Positions 1 through 6,589 of a DNA stretch of 7,770 bases are shown here, piece by piece. The notes under the pieces were generated by a model. That model was given only the letters and a program-made list of their open reading frames with translations. It did not search any database and was not told the origin of the DNA. The translations under genes and the position numbers were made by a program. Every line of letters begins with the position of its first letter. The stretch's first letter is position 1. Source of the stretch: Candidatus Kapaibacterium sp. (GTDB lineage: Bacteria; Bacteroidota; Ignavibacteria; Kapaibacteriales; UBA2268); the NCBI GenBank assembly GCA_030835065.1, contig JAUQWR010000587.1:1-7770 (forward strand). Direction: 5' to 3'.

Positions 1-3000
1 TTTCTGCTTTGATGCCAACTCCATAATCCAATTTGATTTCGTTATTTACCGGATTAGGATTAGGACCAAATAAGAAGTAATTACTTGTATTAATTTTGAT
101 TACTCTGCCATCTAAGAAACAAACACCATCTGTTTCGAATTTTATAGTGCTAGCATAAATGGAATCACAACCATAATCGACAAACAATTTCAACTCAGAT
201 TTATTTGTATCAGCCAAAAATCCTCTGAATTTGATTCTAAACAGCTCGGCTTTGAATGGAGTATTCAAACTACCGGTGCCACTAATCAAAATTTTGTCTT
301 TTTGCGACATATCCATTGGAGCCCATTGAATTCCTTGAGCAGAGGAAGAAAATCCATTGTTATCCGGATTAATCATATCTGAATTATAGTCAATTTGTGC
401 TTTGATATTTGTAATAGGACCAGTGCTCAATGCTTTTATATCAGAGCCTACAGACAATGTGTAATAATCACCAGGGATGATTTTCACATCGGCTTTGCCT
501 AAATCAAGCTGCATAAATGTACCTTCACCTTTAAGCGGGATAGAAATAGTAATTCCAAATGAGTTTTTAATATTTAATGTAGCAATAAATTGTCTTGCTT
601 CATCAGGATTAAATACAACTGGTATTCTAATATAATCGCCACCTTTTATGCTTAAGTCTGCATTAACTTCAGGCACAAAATATTTTGCATCTGCACCACT
701 TACACTTACATCAGATTTCTTGATTACTAATGTAGAATCGCCGCTATTATTTGTAATAGTAACATCCATTGTGTGATTGTCGCAAATCATTACATTTTGG
801 AAATCTAATGAATTTGTGAATTCGACACCTTTAACATTACATTTGAAGTTGTAATCATCGGTTTTCCATTCTTGTTTGAATGTTCCATCATAAGCATCAT
901 GTTGTATTCTAAATGTAATAGATTTTAAGCCGGCAGAACTTGGAGTGAAATCGATCGGAATTGTAGCAGTACCTTCCATATCAATTTCTCTTGCATTAAG
1001 ATCTGAACTAATTTTAGCTCTATAATCATTGCCAGATTGAACTAAATCAATTTTATTAATTTTCAATTTAGATGATTTACTAGGATTCTTTACCAAAAGC
1101 AATACTGTTTTTGTTTTGCCAATCTGAGCATCAGCGGCACAATCCCACTGTACATCAATCTTAGGAAGATATCCGGTTCCTTTCAGATTACCACCAAGGT
1201 AATTCGAAACACCTTCTACTTTTACTAATAATGTATTATCATATAGCTTTTCATTCTTTGGACGGAACGAAACAGGTATCAAAGTATCTTTATTAGCAGG
1301 TATAATAATATCACTTGTTGTAAATTTTGACAAATCAACAACAAATTCTCCATCTGGAGTAGGATTGAGTATTTTTATATCCTTATTAGGAATCTTTAAA
1401 GGAAGAGATGAATTGTTGAAAATTCTAACGGTAGTATCATTGACACTATTAACCCTACGAAGTTTCCAATCAATATCAGGAATTTTTAAGTCGGCGTTAA
1501 TTGCTTCTGCAGTCAAATTAGTAAATGCCTGATTACAAACTTGTGGCATATGATAATTAATCTTTGCAGTATGTTTGCCAGGTGCAGTTGGAGTATATCT
1601 GATTTTCATTTCAAAACAAGACTTAGCAGCAACAGAAGTCTTCACTATCGGGTTATTACTAGCATCCAACAACTTAAAGAAATTCTTATCAGTACCTTCA
1701 AGCTGAGGATCGATATCAATAGATTGTCCGTTAGAATTATAGAAAATACAAGACAAAGTAGTATCAAAATCTTTATTTATAGATTTCAACCCGATATCTA
1801 TTGGATAAGTAATAGCATCGCAAGTACCGTTGCCAGTCATATTAATAACAGCCATATCGCCACAGCTCGGAATTACTTCCATAATTGCAGTACGCAAATT
1901 CACATCAGTTGGTTTAAAAGCAATTCTTATCGCTAAAGAATCGCCAGGAGAAATAATCTTACCAATATAATCATTCTTAGACATATAAGGGAAGAAATCA
2001 TCAGGATGGCTTCCAGTAATTCTTATATCAGAAATTTGATATGGTAAAGAGCTTTTATTTACAAGCATTGGGCTGAAATTTTTGTCTACTTGCGAGCCGA
2101 AAGTACAAGATCCCAAATCAACATTTGGAGTTTTGACAAGCACCGAAGATGTATTTACAGCAAAAATGCCAGTAGTATCAGCAGAACCGGGTTGCCCTCC
2201 ATATTTTGTAATAAATGCATCTTTATCGCCCTTAGAATTGACAGTAAACGAACCAAAAGATTTAGAACCTGAATAATCGCCTGCAGTATAAAGATTACCA
2301 TCAAGATCTTTATCAGATAGACCAGCAAATTTGCTATTCATTGAAGCATCCCAAGCATCAATATATTTAGGAATACTCATTCCTAAATCATATACAACTG
2401 TAAATCTTCCAGGATTTGTCTTAAATTGAAAATCAATGCCTCTACCTTGATCTTTAAGCTTGCCGGAATACTCACCACGGAAGTAAATTTTTCCAGCAAC
2501 TTCATCAACGTAAACAGCACGTCCCCATGCTCTAAATCCGGTATAAATATTATCTGCAGCAATTGTTCTAACAGTTACGCTACCATCTTTTGTATATTTA
2601 GCCATAAAGAAAGCAGGATTTGCTTCAATAGGAAATGTTTGAATAGTAGATCCAAATGTAGCACCACTGTAACAAGTACCTACAACATAAGCAACATCAG
2701 CAGATGAAGCCATAACAGCAGCAGCAGAATCATTTTTGTCGCCACCTGCAGTCTTCACCCAAATCACATTTCCTTCAGTATCATATTTAGCTAAAAATGC
2801 ATCTTTAAGTCCATTTGAAGTTCTTGTAGTGTCATCCCACTTAGCAACATCTTCGAAGAATCCACAAACATATAAGTAAGGAGAATTTTTAACAACAGAT
2901 AGCCCTGCAGCATGATCAAAAGCTTTGCCGCCAAAACTCTTTGCCCACATATACGATTTCGTAGGAGAAACAAATGCTCTTACTTTATAACTATTACTTT

Positions 3001-4498
3001 TAATAGTAGGCTTCCATTTATAAAGGTAGCCGGTAACATTTGTTGCAATCGGAAGCCAAGTTTTGCCTCCATCAGTGCTATAAGTAAGATTGACTTGAGT
3101 AGTTTTATCGACACCACCCCAAACTATATCAATAGAGTCGCACGAAGAATATACTTCGGCATCCACTGGTCTTAAAATTGAGATTTGCGATAATCCGCCA
3201 GTCAATGGCAAATCTGCTAAGCAAGGTGTGCTAGCAAAATACAAATTGGCTTTTCTGAAAAGCTTGGCATCTTTTTGAGTAAATTTTATTAGTAATGTTT
3301 TTGTTTCATTTTCTTTAAAAATAATGTCTCCAGTAGGCTTTTTGCCATCACCAGTCCCCCAATCTACAACCTCGAAATATGTAGAAGGAATAATATTAAG
3401 GGTTTTGACAACAAAGTCTGATTTTCTGGCAGTGACCTTTACCGCGAGAGTTTCGCTTGCATTAACGTTAATATTCCCGAAGGATAAAACAGATTGGTCA
3501 TATTCGAGAAATGCAATTCCCTCCGGTGGTATCTTGTATGTTTTAGATTGTTTTACATTTTGACGTTTAAATAAAATAGCTGCATCTCTATAAGAAGATA
3601 CTTCATCGCATGATGGGCTTGTATTCCAAATAAGATCGCACATTACTTTATAGTTAATATCTCGTGCAATTAAGTTGTAAATATCAGCTAATTCATCTCG
3701 TTTAGTTACTCTAAAATATTTTCCACCAGATTCTTCACTTATTAATCTTAATTCTTTACTTACAGTATCAACAATAGTGATTCCGTAGCATTGAATATTA
3801 TTATATTTTAATGATCTGATGATAGAATCCACCCAAACAGGTCCATTAGCCATATCATGCTGACCGTCAGTAAGCATAACAATAATTCTTCTCATGTTTG
3901 CCGGTCTTTGGCTTAATTGCCAAATAGGATTATCCTTTTTTCCATCTTCCCATGGCAAATTTACTTTATCACCTAAAAAAGCAACGTTAAAGTTAGTGCC
4001 ACCATCTACATTTAATTTTTCTAATGTATCCAAAATATAAGTTTTATAATCTTGTTTATTTGTCATAAATGGTGCTCTTAATACAGCATAATGCCCAAAC
4101 GAGGTCATACCGATAGCTGAACCGTCAATTAATCGAATTTGGTTCAAAAATGATTTAATACCATCTTTCACCCAATCCCATTTACGACCTGAACCATAAT
4201 CAGTCTCCATAGACTTACTTTGATCCACAACAAGCATAATACTTATCGGAGGGTCGTTACAAACAAGCTCAAGCGAGCTTTTAGGAACAATCTTGCCATT
4301 ATCCCACACTTCAAAATCATCCAAAGTCAAATCTTTATATGAGTTCCCATTAGCATCTAATGCTAAAAATGAGGCCTGAACTTTTGGATAGTTAAAGCAA
4401 TTAACCCCAGCAAGTTGGAATAAAGGATCAGCTTTTATCTCAATATTAGTGGCTAAAATTGCCATCAAAGCTGCAAAAAACGTCAACAATCTCTTCAT
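1..4498 (-). CDS. Giant secreted VWA / beta-propeller / ASH-repeat protein with T9SS sorting tail (3' end cut by window edge)
   Basis: The frame is open from an ATG at 4498 to the left edge, giving 1499 residues with no stop. Residues 1-23 look like a Sec signal peptide (MKRLLTFFAALMAILA, likely cut near IKA|DP). Residues ~85-280 form a von Willebrand A domain with a complete metal-binding (MIDAS) set: D92-x-S94-x-S96, T168 in GGTN and D211 in LTDG. A first Ig-like (ASH-type) module follows at ~328-432, then a module at ~436-516 resembling the Ser-Thr/Kre9-KNH type Ig fold (STDGGKTW). Four degenerate SBBP-like propeller repeats occupy ~517-772 (WAKSFGG, DAFLAKYD, DAFITKYGG). About five more ASH/choice-of-anchor modules cover ~783-1327, followed by a cohesin-like beta domain at ~1330-1465. 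Residues 1473-1499 (PNPNPVNNEIKLDYG) match the start of a type IX secretion C-terminal sorting domain, so the true end probably lies within about 60-70 residues beyond the window. Domain names are by eye. A metal-dependent adhesive role at the cell surface is inferred; no enzymatic motif is visible. The start is supported by the signal peptide and an AAAGG ribosome site. Confidence 0.9.
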   Translation of the reverse strand, partial: MKRLLTFFAALMAILATNIEIKADPLFQLAGVNCFNYPKVQASFLALDANGNSYKDLTLDDFEVWDNGKIVPKSSLELVCNDPPISIMLVVDQSKSMETDYGSGRKWDWVKDGIKSFLNQIRLIDGSAIGMTSFGHYAVLRAPFMTNKQDYKTYILDTLEKLNVDGGTNFNVAFLGDKVNLPWEDGKKDNPIWQLSQRPANMRRIIVMLTDGQHDMANGPVWVDSIIRSLKYNNIQCYGITIVDTVSKELRLISEESGGKYFRVTKRDELADIYNLIARDINYKVMCDLIWNTSPSCDEVSSYRDAAILFKRQNVKQSKTYKIPPEGIAFLEYDQSVLSFGNINVNASETLAVKVTARKSDFVVKTLNIIPSTYFEVVDWGTGDGKKPTGDIIFKENETKTLLIKFTQKDAKLFRKANLYFASTPCLADLPLTGGLSQISILRPVDAEVYSSCDSIDIVWGGVDKTTQVNLTYSTDGGKTWLPIATNVTGYLYKWKPTIKSNSYKVRAFVSPTKSYMWAKSFGGKAFDHAAGLSVVKNSPYLYVCGFFEDVAKWDDTTRTSNGLKDAFLAKYDTEGNVIWVKTAGGDKNDSAAAVMASSADVAYVVGTCYSGATFGSTIQTFPIEANPAFFMAKYTKDGSVTVRTIAADNIYTGFRAWGRAVYVDEVAGKIYFRGEYSGKLKDQGRGIDFQFKTNPGRFTVVYDLGMSIPKYIDAWDASMNSKFAGLSDKDLDGNLYTAGDYSGSKSFGSFTVNSKGDKDAFITKYGGQPGSADTTGIFAVNTSSVLVKTPNVDLGSCTFGSQVDKNFSPMLVNKSSLPYQISDIRITGSHPDDFFPYMSKNDYIGKIISPGDSLAIRIAFKPTDVNLRTAIMEVIPSCGDMAVINMTGNGTCDAITYPIDIGLKSINKDFDTTLSCIFYNSNGQSIDIDPQLEGTDKNFFKLLDASNNPIVKTSVAAKSCFEMKIRYTPTAPGKHTAKINYHMPQVCNQAFTNLTAEAINADLKIPDIDWKLRRVNSVNDTTVRIFNNSSLPLKIPNKDIKILNPTPDGEFVVDLSKFTTSDIIIPANKDTLIPVSFRPKNEKLYDNTLLVKVEGVSNYLGGNLKGTGYLPKIDVQWDCAADAQIGKTKTVLLLVKNPSKSSKLKINKIDLVQSGNDYRAKISSDLNAREIDMEGTATIPIDFTPSSAGLKSITFRIQHDAYDGTFKQEWKTDDYNFKCNVKGVEFTNSLDFQNVMICDNHTMDVTITNNSGDSTLVIKKSDVSVSGADAKYFVPEVNADLSIKGGDYIRIPVVFNPDEARQFIATLNIKNSFGITISIPLKGEGTFMQLDLGKADVKIIPGDYYTLSVGSDIKALSTGPITNIKAQIDYNSDMINPDNNGFSSSAQGIQWAPMDMSQKDKILISGTGSLNTPFKAELFRIKFRGFLADTNKSELKLFVDYGCDSIYASTIKFETDGVCFLDGRVIKINTSNYFLFGPNPNPVNNEIKLDYGVGIKAE

Positions 4499-4505
4499 AC
4501 GCTAA

Positions 4506-4510
4506 CCTTT
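4506..4510 (-). promoter_or_regulatory. Ribosome binding site of the giant VWA protein
   Basis: On the minus strand AAAGG lies 7 bases before the ATG at 4498, a normal Shine-Dalgarno spacing. It supports this start, which is also the first residue of a good signal peptide. Confidence 0.6.
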
Positions 4511-4543
4511 ATGTATTTTCTTTTATTTATTTACATTTTTAAT

Positions 4544-4565
4544 TACTTATTAATAATAATAAGTA
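4544..4565. repeat. Perfect 9-bp inverted repeat in the 5' leader of the VWA gene
   Basis: TACTTATTA is followed by a 4-base loop (ATAA) and its exact complement TAATAAGTA. It lies 46-67 bases before the start codon of the giant protein. Each arm has one G-C pair, so an RNA hairpin would be weak; as DNA it could be an operator. It shares the TAAGTA/TACTTA core with another inverted repeat at 4627-4645. Chance is possible in such AT-rich DNA. Confidence 0.5.
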
Positions 4566-4580
4566 TTTTATATAGTAACA

Positions 4581-4588
4581 CAAATATA
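4581..4588 (-). promoter_or_regulatory. Candidate -7 promoter element (Bacteroidetes type) for the VWA gene
   Basis: The minus strand reads TATATTTG, an exact fit to the Bacteroidetes -7 consensus TAnnTTTG. It would start transcription roughly 75 bases before the giant gene's ATG. I see no TTTG/TTG about 20 bases upstream where the -33 element should be, and such a string arises easily in AT-rich DNA, so this is tentative. Confidence 0.3.
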
Positions 4589-4590
4589 TT

Positions 4591-4623
4591 AAAAAAGTTG
4601 TTATTATTTATAATAATAACAAC
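4591..4623 (-). terminator. Probable intrinsic terminator of the LD-carboxypeptidase gene
   Basis: A perfect 12-bp inverted repeat (GTTGTTATTATT / AATAATAACAAC, 4597-4623) has a 3-base loop. Read on the minus strand it is followed directly by six Ts (4591-4596). It begins 44 bases after the stop of the LD-carboxypeptidase gene, as expected of a Rho-independent terminator. Only two of the twelve pairs are G-C, so it would be weak by standard rules; the perfect symmetry and T-run are the evidence. Confidence 0.5.
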
Positions 4624-4626
4624 AAA

Positions 4627-4645
4627 TAAGTAAAAAAATTACTTA
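4627..4645. repeat. 7-bp inverted repeat just after the LD-carboxypeptidase stop
   Basis: TAAGTAA and TTACTTA flank five As. On the minus strand the run of six As at 4645-4650 precedes the element as Ts, while a T-run does not follow it directly, so it is not itself a good minus-strand terminator. It repeats the TAAGTA core of the 4544-4565 element. Confidence 0.4.
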
Positions 4646-4667
4646 AAAAATTAGAATATGCTTAGAT

Positions 4668-5774
4668 TTAAGCTACTGAAGTTTCAATTAACTTTAATTG
4701 TTTCTTTTCTGTATTCAAAAATGCTTTTATACCAATCGGAAGTGTCATCATTTTGTCTATATGACCGAATGGCATTCCAATCACAGTCGGTATGTTTAAT
4801 GGCTTTATTATCTGATTGATAATCTCAGCAATTGTATAAGATTTGTTCGGGTAAAATGGCTTTCTAACATTTAAATTTTTAAACTGACCAAAAACAATTG
4901 CTTTGCAGCTGTTTAGTTTGCCTGCTATCATTAATTGAGACAACATTCGATCAACTTCGTATGGATGCTCAGATACATCTTCTAAAAACAAAATTGCATC
5001 TTTAGTATCAATTTCATATTTCGATCCTAAAGTACTCACAATTAATCTAAGATTGCCAGCTTGAATAATACCTTCTGTCTGCCCTTTGTTAATTACCTGC
5101 ATATCGTTTACAGTAATATCGAAATTTTTACCTTTAGGCTCTTTAATTATCGACATTAAATTATTTAAAGTAAAACTATCCATAGCTGAAGTTGCTACCG
5201 GACCATGATAAGTAACCAAGTTGGATTGCACATTAATAGCAAGAAGCAAAGCTGTAATATCTGAATATCCAAGAATAATTTTGGGATTGTTTTTAATTTT
5301 TTCGTAATCGAGCATAGGCAAAATTCTCATCACGCCATATCCGCCACGACCACAAATAATACAATCCACATCCTTTCTTTCTATATAAGCCATAAATTCT
5401 TTTGCTCTTACATCATCCGGCGCAGCTAAATATCTATATCCATTTTTCTGATTCTTAATGGTTTCGCCTACTTCTACTCTATATCCCTGCTTCTTTAATG
5501 TATTTATTGTAGAATTAATTTCCCAAATATTGACAGGAGAAGCTGGGGCAGTAATTGCAATTAATGAGTTTGGACGCAATCCTCTTGGCTTTATAAATCT
5601 TTCTAATTGAGGTTTGAATCTATCAGTCTGGCTAATTATTATCTCGTCTGCTATCGAATTATTCATAGCATCTATTGCAGAAATATTACTTTTTGTTTCT
5701 GCTTTTAAATAAGACTTCGAACCAAGCATTAAAGCCGATCCTGTCAAAAATGCCATGAAATTTCTTCTATCCAT
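4668..5774 (-). CDS. LD-carboxypeptidase (peptidase family S66, LdcA/MccF fold) with twin-arginine-type signal
   Basis: This 368-residue protein matches the S66 serine peptidases, which remove the terminal D-alanine from tetrapeptide stems in peptidoglycan recycling; MccF relatives cleave microcin C conjugates. The catalytic triad is visible: nucleophile S171 in GYSDIT, E265 in LFLEDVSEHPYEVDR and H338 in GMPFGHID. The glycine-rich GRGGYG (142-147) and the N-terminal ITAPASP (74-80) are also family hallmarks. The catalytic core spans ~65-365, the usual ~300 residues. The N-terminus adds MDRRNFMAFLTGSALMLGS, with R3-R4-x-F6 followed by a hydrophobic stretch, which resembles a Tat signal and implies export; E. 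coli LdcA is cytoplasmic. A ~40-residue linker follows the signal. The ATG at 5774 is chosen because it starts this signal; no clear Shine-Dalgarno is present. It lies upstream of the VWA gene on the same strand (169-bp gap with a likely terminator) and is divergent from nrfH. LD-carboxypeptidase activity is the most likely function; MccF-like amidase activity cannot be excluded. Confidence 0.9.
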   Translation of the reverse strand: MDRRNFMAFLTGSALMLGSKSYLKAETKSNISAIDAMNNSIADEIIISQTDRFKPQLERFIKPRGLRPNSLIAITAPASPVNIWEINSTINTLKKQGYRVEVGETIKNQKNGYRYLAAPDDVRAKEFMAYIERKDVDCIICGRGGYGVMRILPMLDYEKIKNNPKIILGYSDITALLLAINVQSNLVTYHGPVATSAMDSFTLNNLMSIIKEPKGKNFDITVNDMQVINKGQTEGIIQAGNLRLIVSTLGSKYEIDTKDAILFLEDVSEHPYEVDRMLSQLMIAGKLNSCKAIVFGQFKNLNVRKPFYPNKSYTIAEIINQIIKPLNIPTVIGMPFGHIDKMMTLPIGIKAFLNTEKKQLKLIETSVA

Positions 5775-5871
5775 AAACCCGATTTTTAATTTTAAATATC
5801 AATTTACATTAAAAAATTGTGCCAAAAAAGATTTTTTTTTGTGAATAATATTTATTAATAAAATTAAAACA

Positions 5872-5903
5872 CTTGTTTAATTCATAAAATTTTATTATAT
5901 TCG
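5872..5903 (+). promoter_or_regulatory. Candidate nrfHA promoter (Bacteroidetes -33/-7 type)
   Basis: CTTG at 5872-5875 and TATATTCG at 5896-5903 resemble the Bacteroidetes elements TTTG and TAnnTTTG, with one mismatch each and a 20-base spacer, which suits this promoter class. Transcription would begin about 5910, leaving a leader of roughly 90 bases before the ATG at 6002. A 12-bp perfect palindrome (ATAAAATTTTAT, 5884-5895) fills part of the spacer, and another (TTTATTAATAAA) lies just upstream at 5851-5862; either could be an operator or chance. I see no convincing FNR/CRP-like site (TTGAT-N4-ATCAA or TGTGA-N6-TCACA). Confidence 0.4.
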
Positions 5904-5985
5904 AAACGTTATTTAATAGAACTTTTTTGTCTGATTTTATATTGCTATGGAGTAAACTATTGGATTCAAAGAGGATTAAAGAGAA

Positions 5986-5991
5986 GAGAAG
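5986..5991 (+). promoter_or_regulatory. Ribosome binding site deciding the nrfH start
   Basis: GAGAAG ends 10 bases before the ATG at 6002, inside a purine-rich stretch (5971-5991). This favours 6002 over in-frame TTG codons at 5927 and 5960, which have no such site. The next in-frame ATG at 6008 is also possible and would shorten the protein by two residues. Confidence 0.45.
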
Positions 5992-6001
5992 CATAATAAA
6001 A

Positions 6002-6568
6002 ATGCTTATGCCACCTCCGCAATGGCGATTGCCGGTGATAATACTTGCCGGTATATTCGTGGGATTGGCTCTTACAGCATTTAAAATTTCAAATGCTTCT
6101 TCGTATTTATCCGACGATCCGCGAGCTTGCATCAATTGTCATTTAATGTATCCACAGTATTCAACTTGGATGCACAGTAGTCATAGGCAATGGACAAATT
6201 GCAACGACTGCCATGTGCCACATGACAATATATTTCGCAAGTTTTATTTTAAAGCAGCGGACGGCTCCCGACACGCTACAATCTTTACACTTCGCACCGA
6301 ACCACAAGCTATCAGGATTGGCGAAGCTGGAAAAACTGTTGTACAAGAAAACTGCATTAGATGTCACGAACATCAAATTCAAACTGTATCCGTACGAAAT
6401 GTGACTGGTGAAAATTACAAACATGGTGCTGGCATGCTTTGCTGGGATTGCCACAGAGAAGTGCCACACGGAAGGATTAGTTCACAAGCTTCAACTCCAA
6501 ACGCAATCGTTCCTGGTCTTAGCCCTGCTGCTCCGGAATGGTTAATGAAAATGTTAAGAATAAAGTAA
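6002..6568 (+). CDS. nrfH: Cytochrome c nitrite reductase small subunit NrfH, tetraheme menaquinol dehydrogenase
   Basis: NrfH anchors NrfA to the cytoplasmic membrane and passes electrons from menaquinol to it. The 188-residue protein has a single N-terminal membrane helix (~11-29, LPVIILAGIFVGLALTAF) with the remainder periplasmic, as in the NapC/NirT family. Four heme c attachment motifs are present: CINCH 43-47, CNDCH 67-71, CIRCH 118-122 and CWDCH 147-151. M49, two residues after the first motif (CHLM), corresponds to the unusual methionine ligand of heme 1 in Desulfovibrio NrfH. K84 in FYFKAADG corresponds to the lysine near the quinol site in that protein. SYLSDDPRACINCH and CWDCHREVPHG strongly resemble Bacteroidetes NrfH, and the C-terminus (PEWLMKMLRIK) is complete. 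The ATG at 6002 is preferred because of its upstream purine-rich site; an in-frame TTG at 5927 would add 25 residues. nrfA follows after 21 bp, so the two form an nrfHA operon. Closely related NapC-type proteins are excluded mainly by the nrfA neighbour. Confidence 0.95.
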   Translation: MLMPPPQWRLPVIILAGIFVGLALTAFKISNASSYLSDDPRACINCHLMYPQYSTWMHSSHRQWTNCNDCHVPHDNIFRKFYFKAADGSRHATIFTLRTEPQAIRIGEAGKTVVQENCIRCHEHQIQTVSVRNVTGENYKHGAGMLCWDCHREVPHGRISSQASTPNAIVPGLSPAAPEWLMKMLRIK

Positions 6569-6589
6569 TACTAATTTAGGATAATTAAA

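Noticed and set aside
1541..3563. Several plus-strand open frames (1541-1936, 2082-2276, 2426-2707, 2912-3175, 3324-3563) and one minus-strand frame (2791-2973)
   Set aside because: All lie inside the giant minus-strand gene in other frames. They have no recognisable domains and are Ser/Ile/Asn-rich in the way antisense of AT-rich coding DNA is.
4499..4667. Possible small RNA or small gene in the AT-rich spacer
   Set aside because: There is no open frame with a plausible start and ribosome site, and the inverted repeats are explained more simply as a terminator and possible operators.
4668..5774. Microcin C immunity (MccF) role for the S66 peptidase
   Set aside because: No microcin biosynthesis or transport gene is nearby, and a probable export signal argues against a cytoplasmic immunity enzyme, though the fold is shared.
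5775..6001. Possible FNR/CRP-type site or riboswitch ahead of nrfH
   Set aside because: Only half-sites such as TGTGA at 5840-5844 are present without a partner, and no conserved riboswitch-like structure is recognisable.
5809..6135. Minus-strand open frame of 108 codons overlapping nrfH and the divergent spacer
   Set aside because: It is antisense to the conserved N-terminal half of nrfH, has no family resemblance and ends in a low-complexity tail.
6213..6404. Plus-strand 63-codon frame within nrfH
   Set aside because: It is an alternative frame inside nrfH with no heme motifs or domains.
6161..6469. Minus-strand open frame of 102 codons within nrfH
   Set aside because: It is fully antisense to the four-heme region of nrfH, which is clearly the real coding frame.
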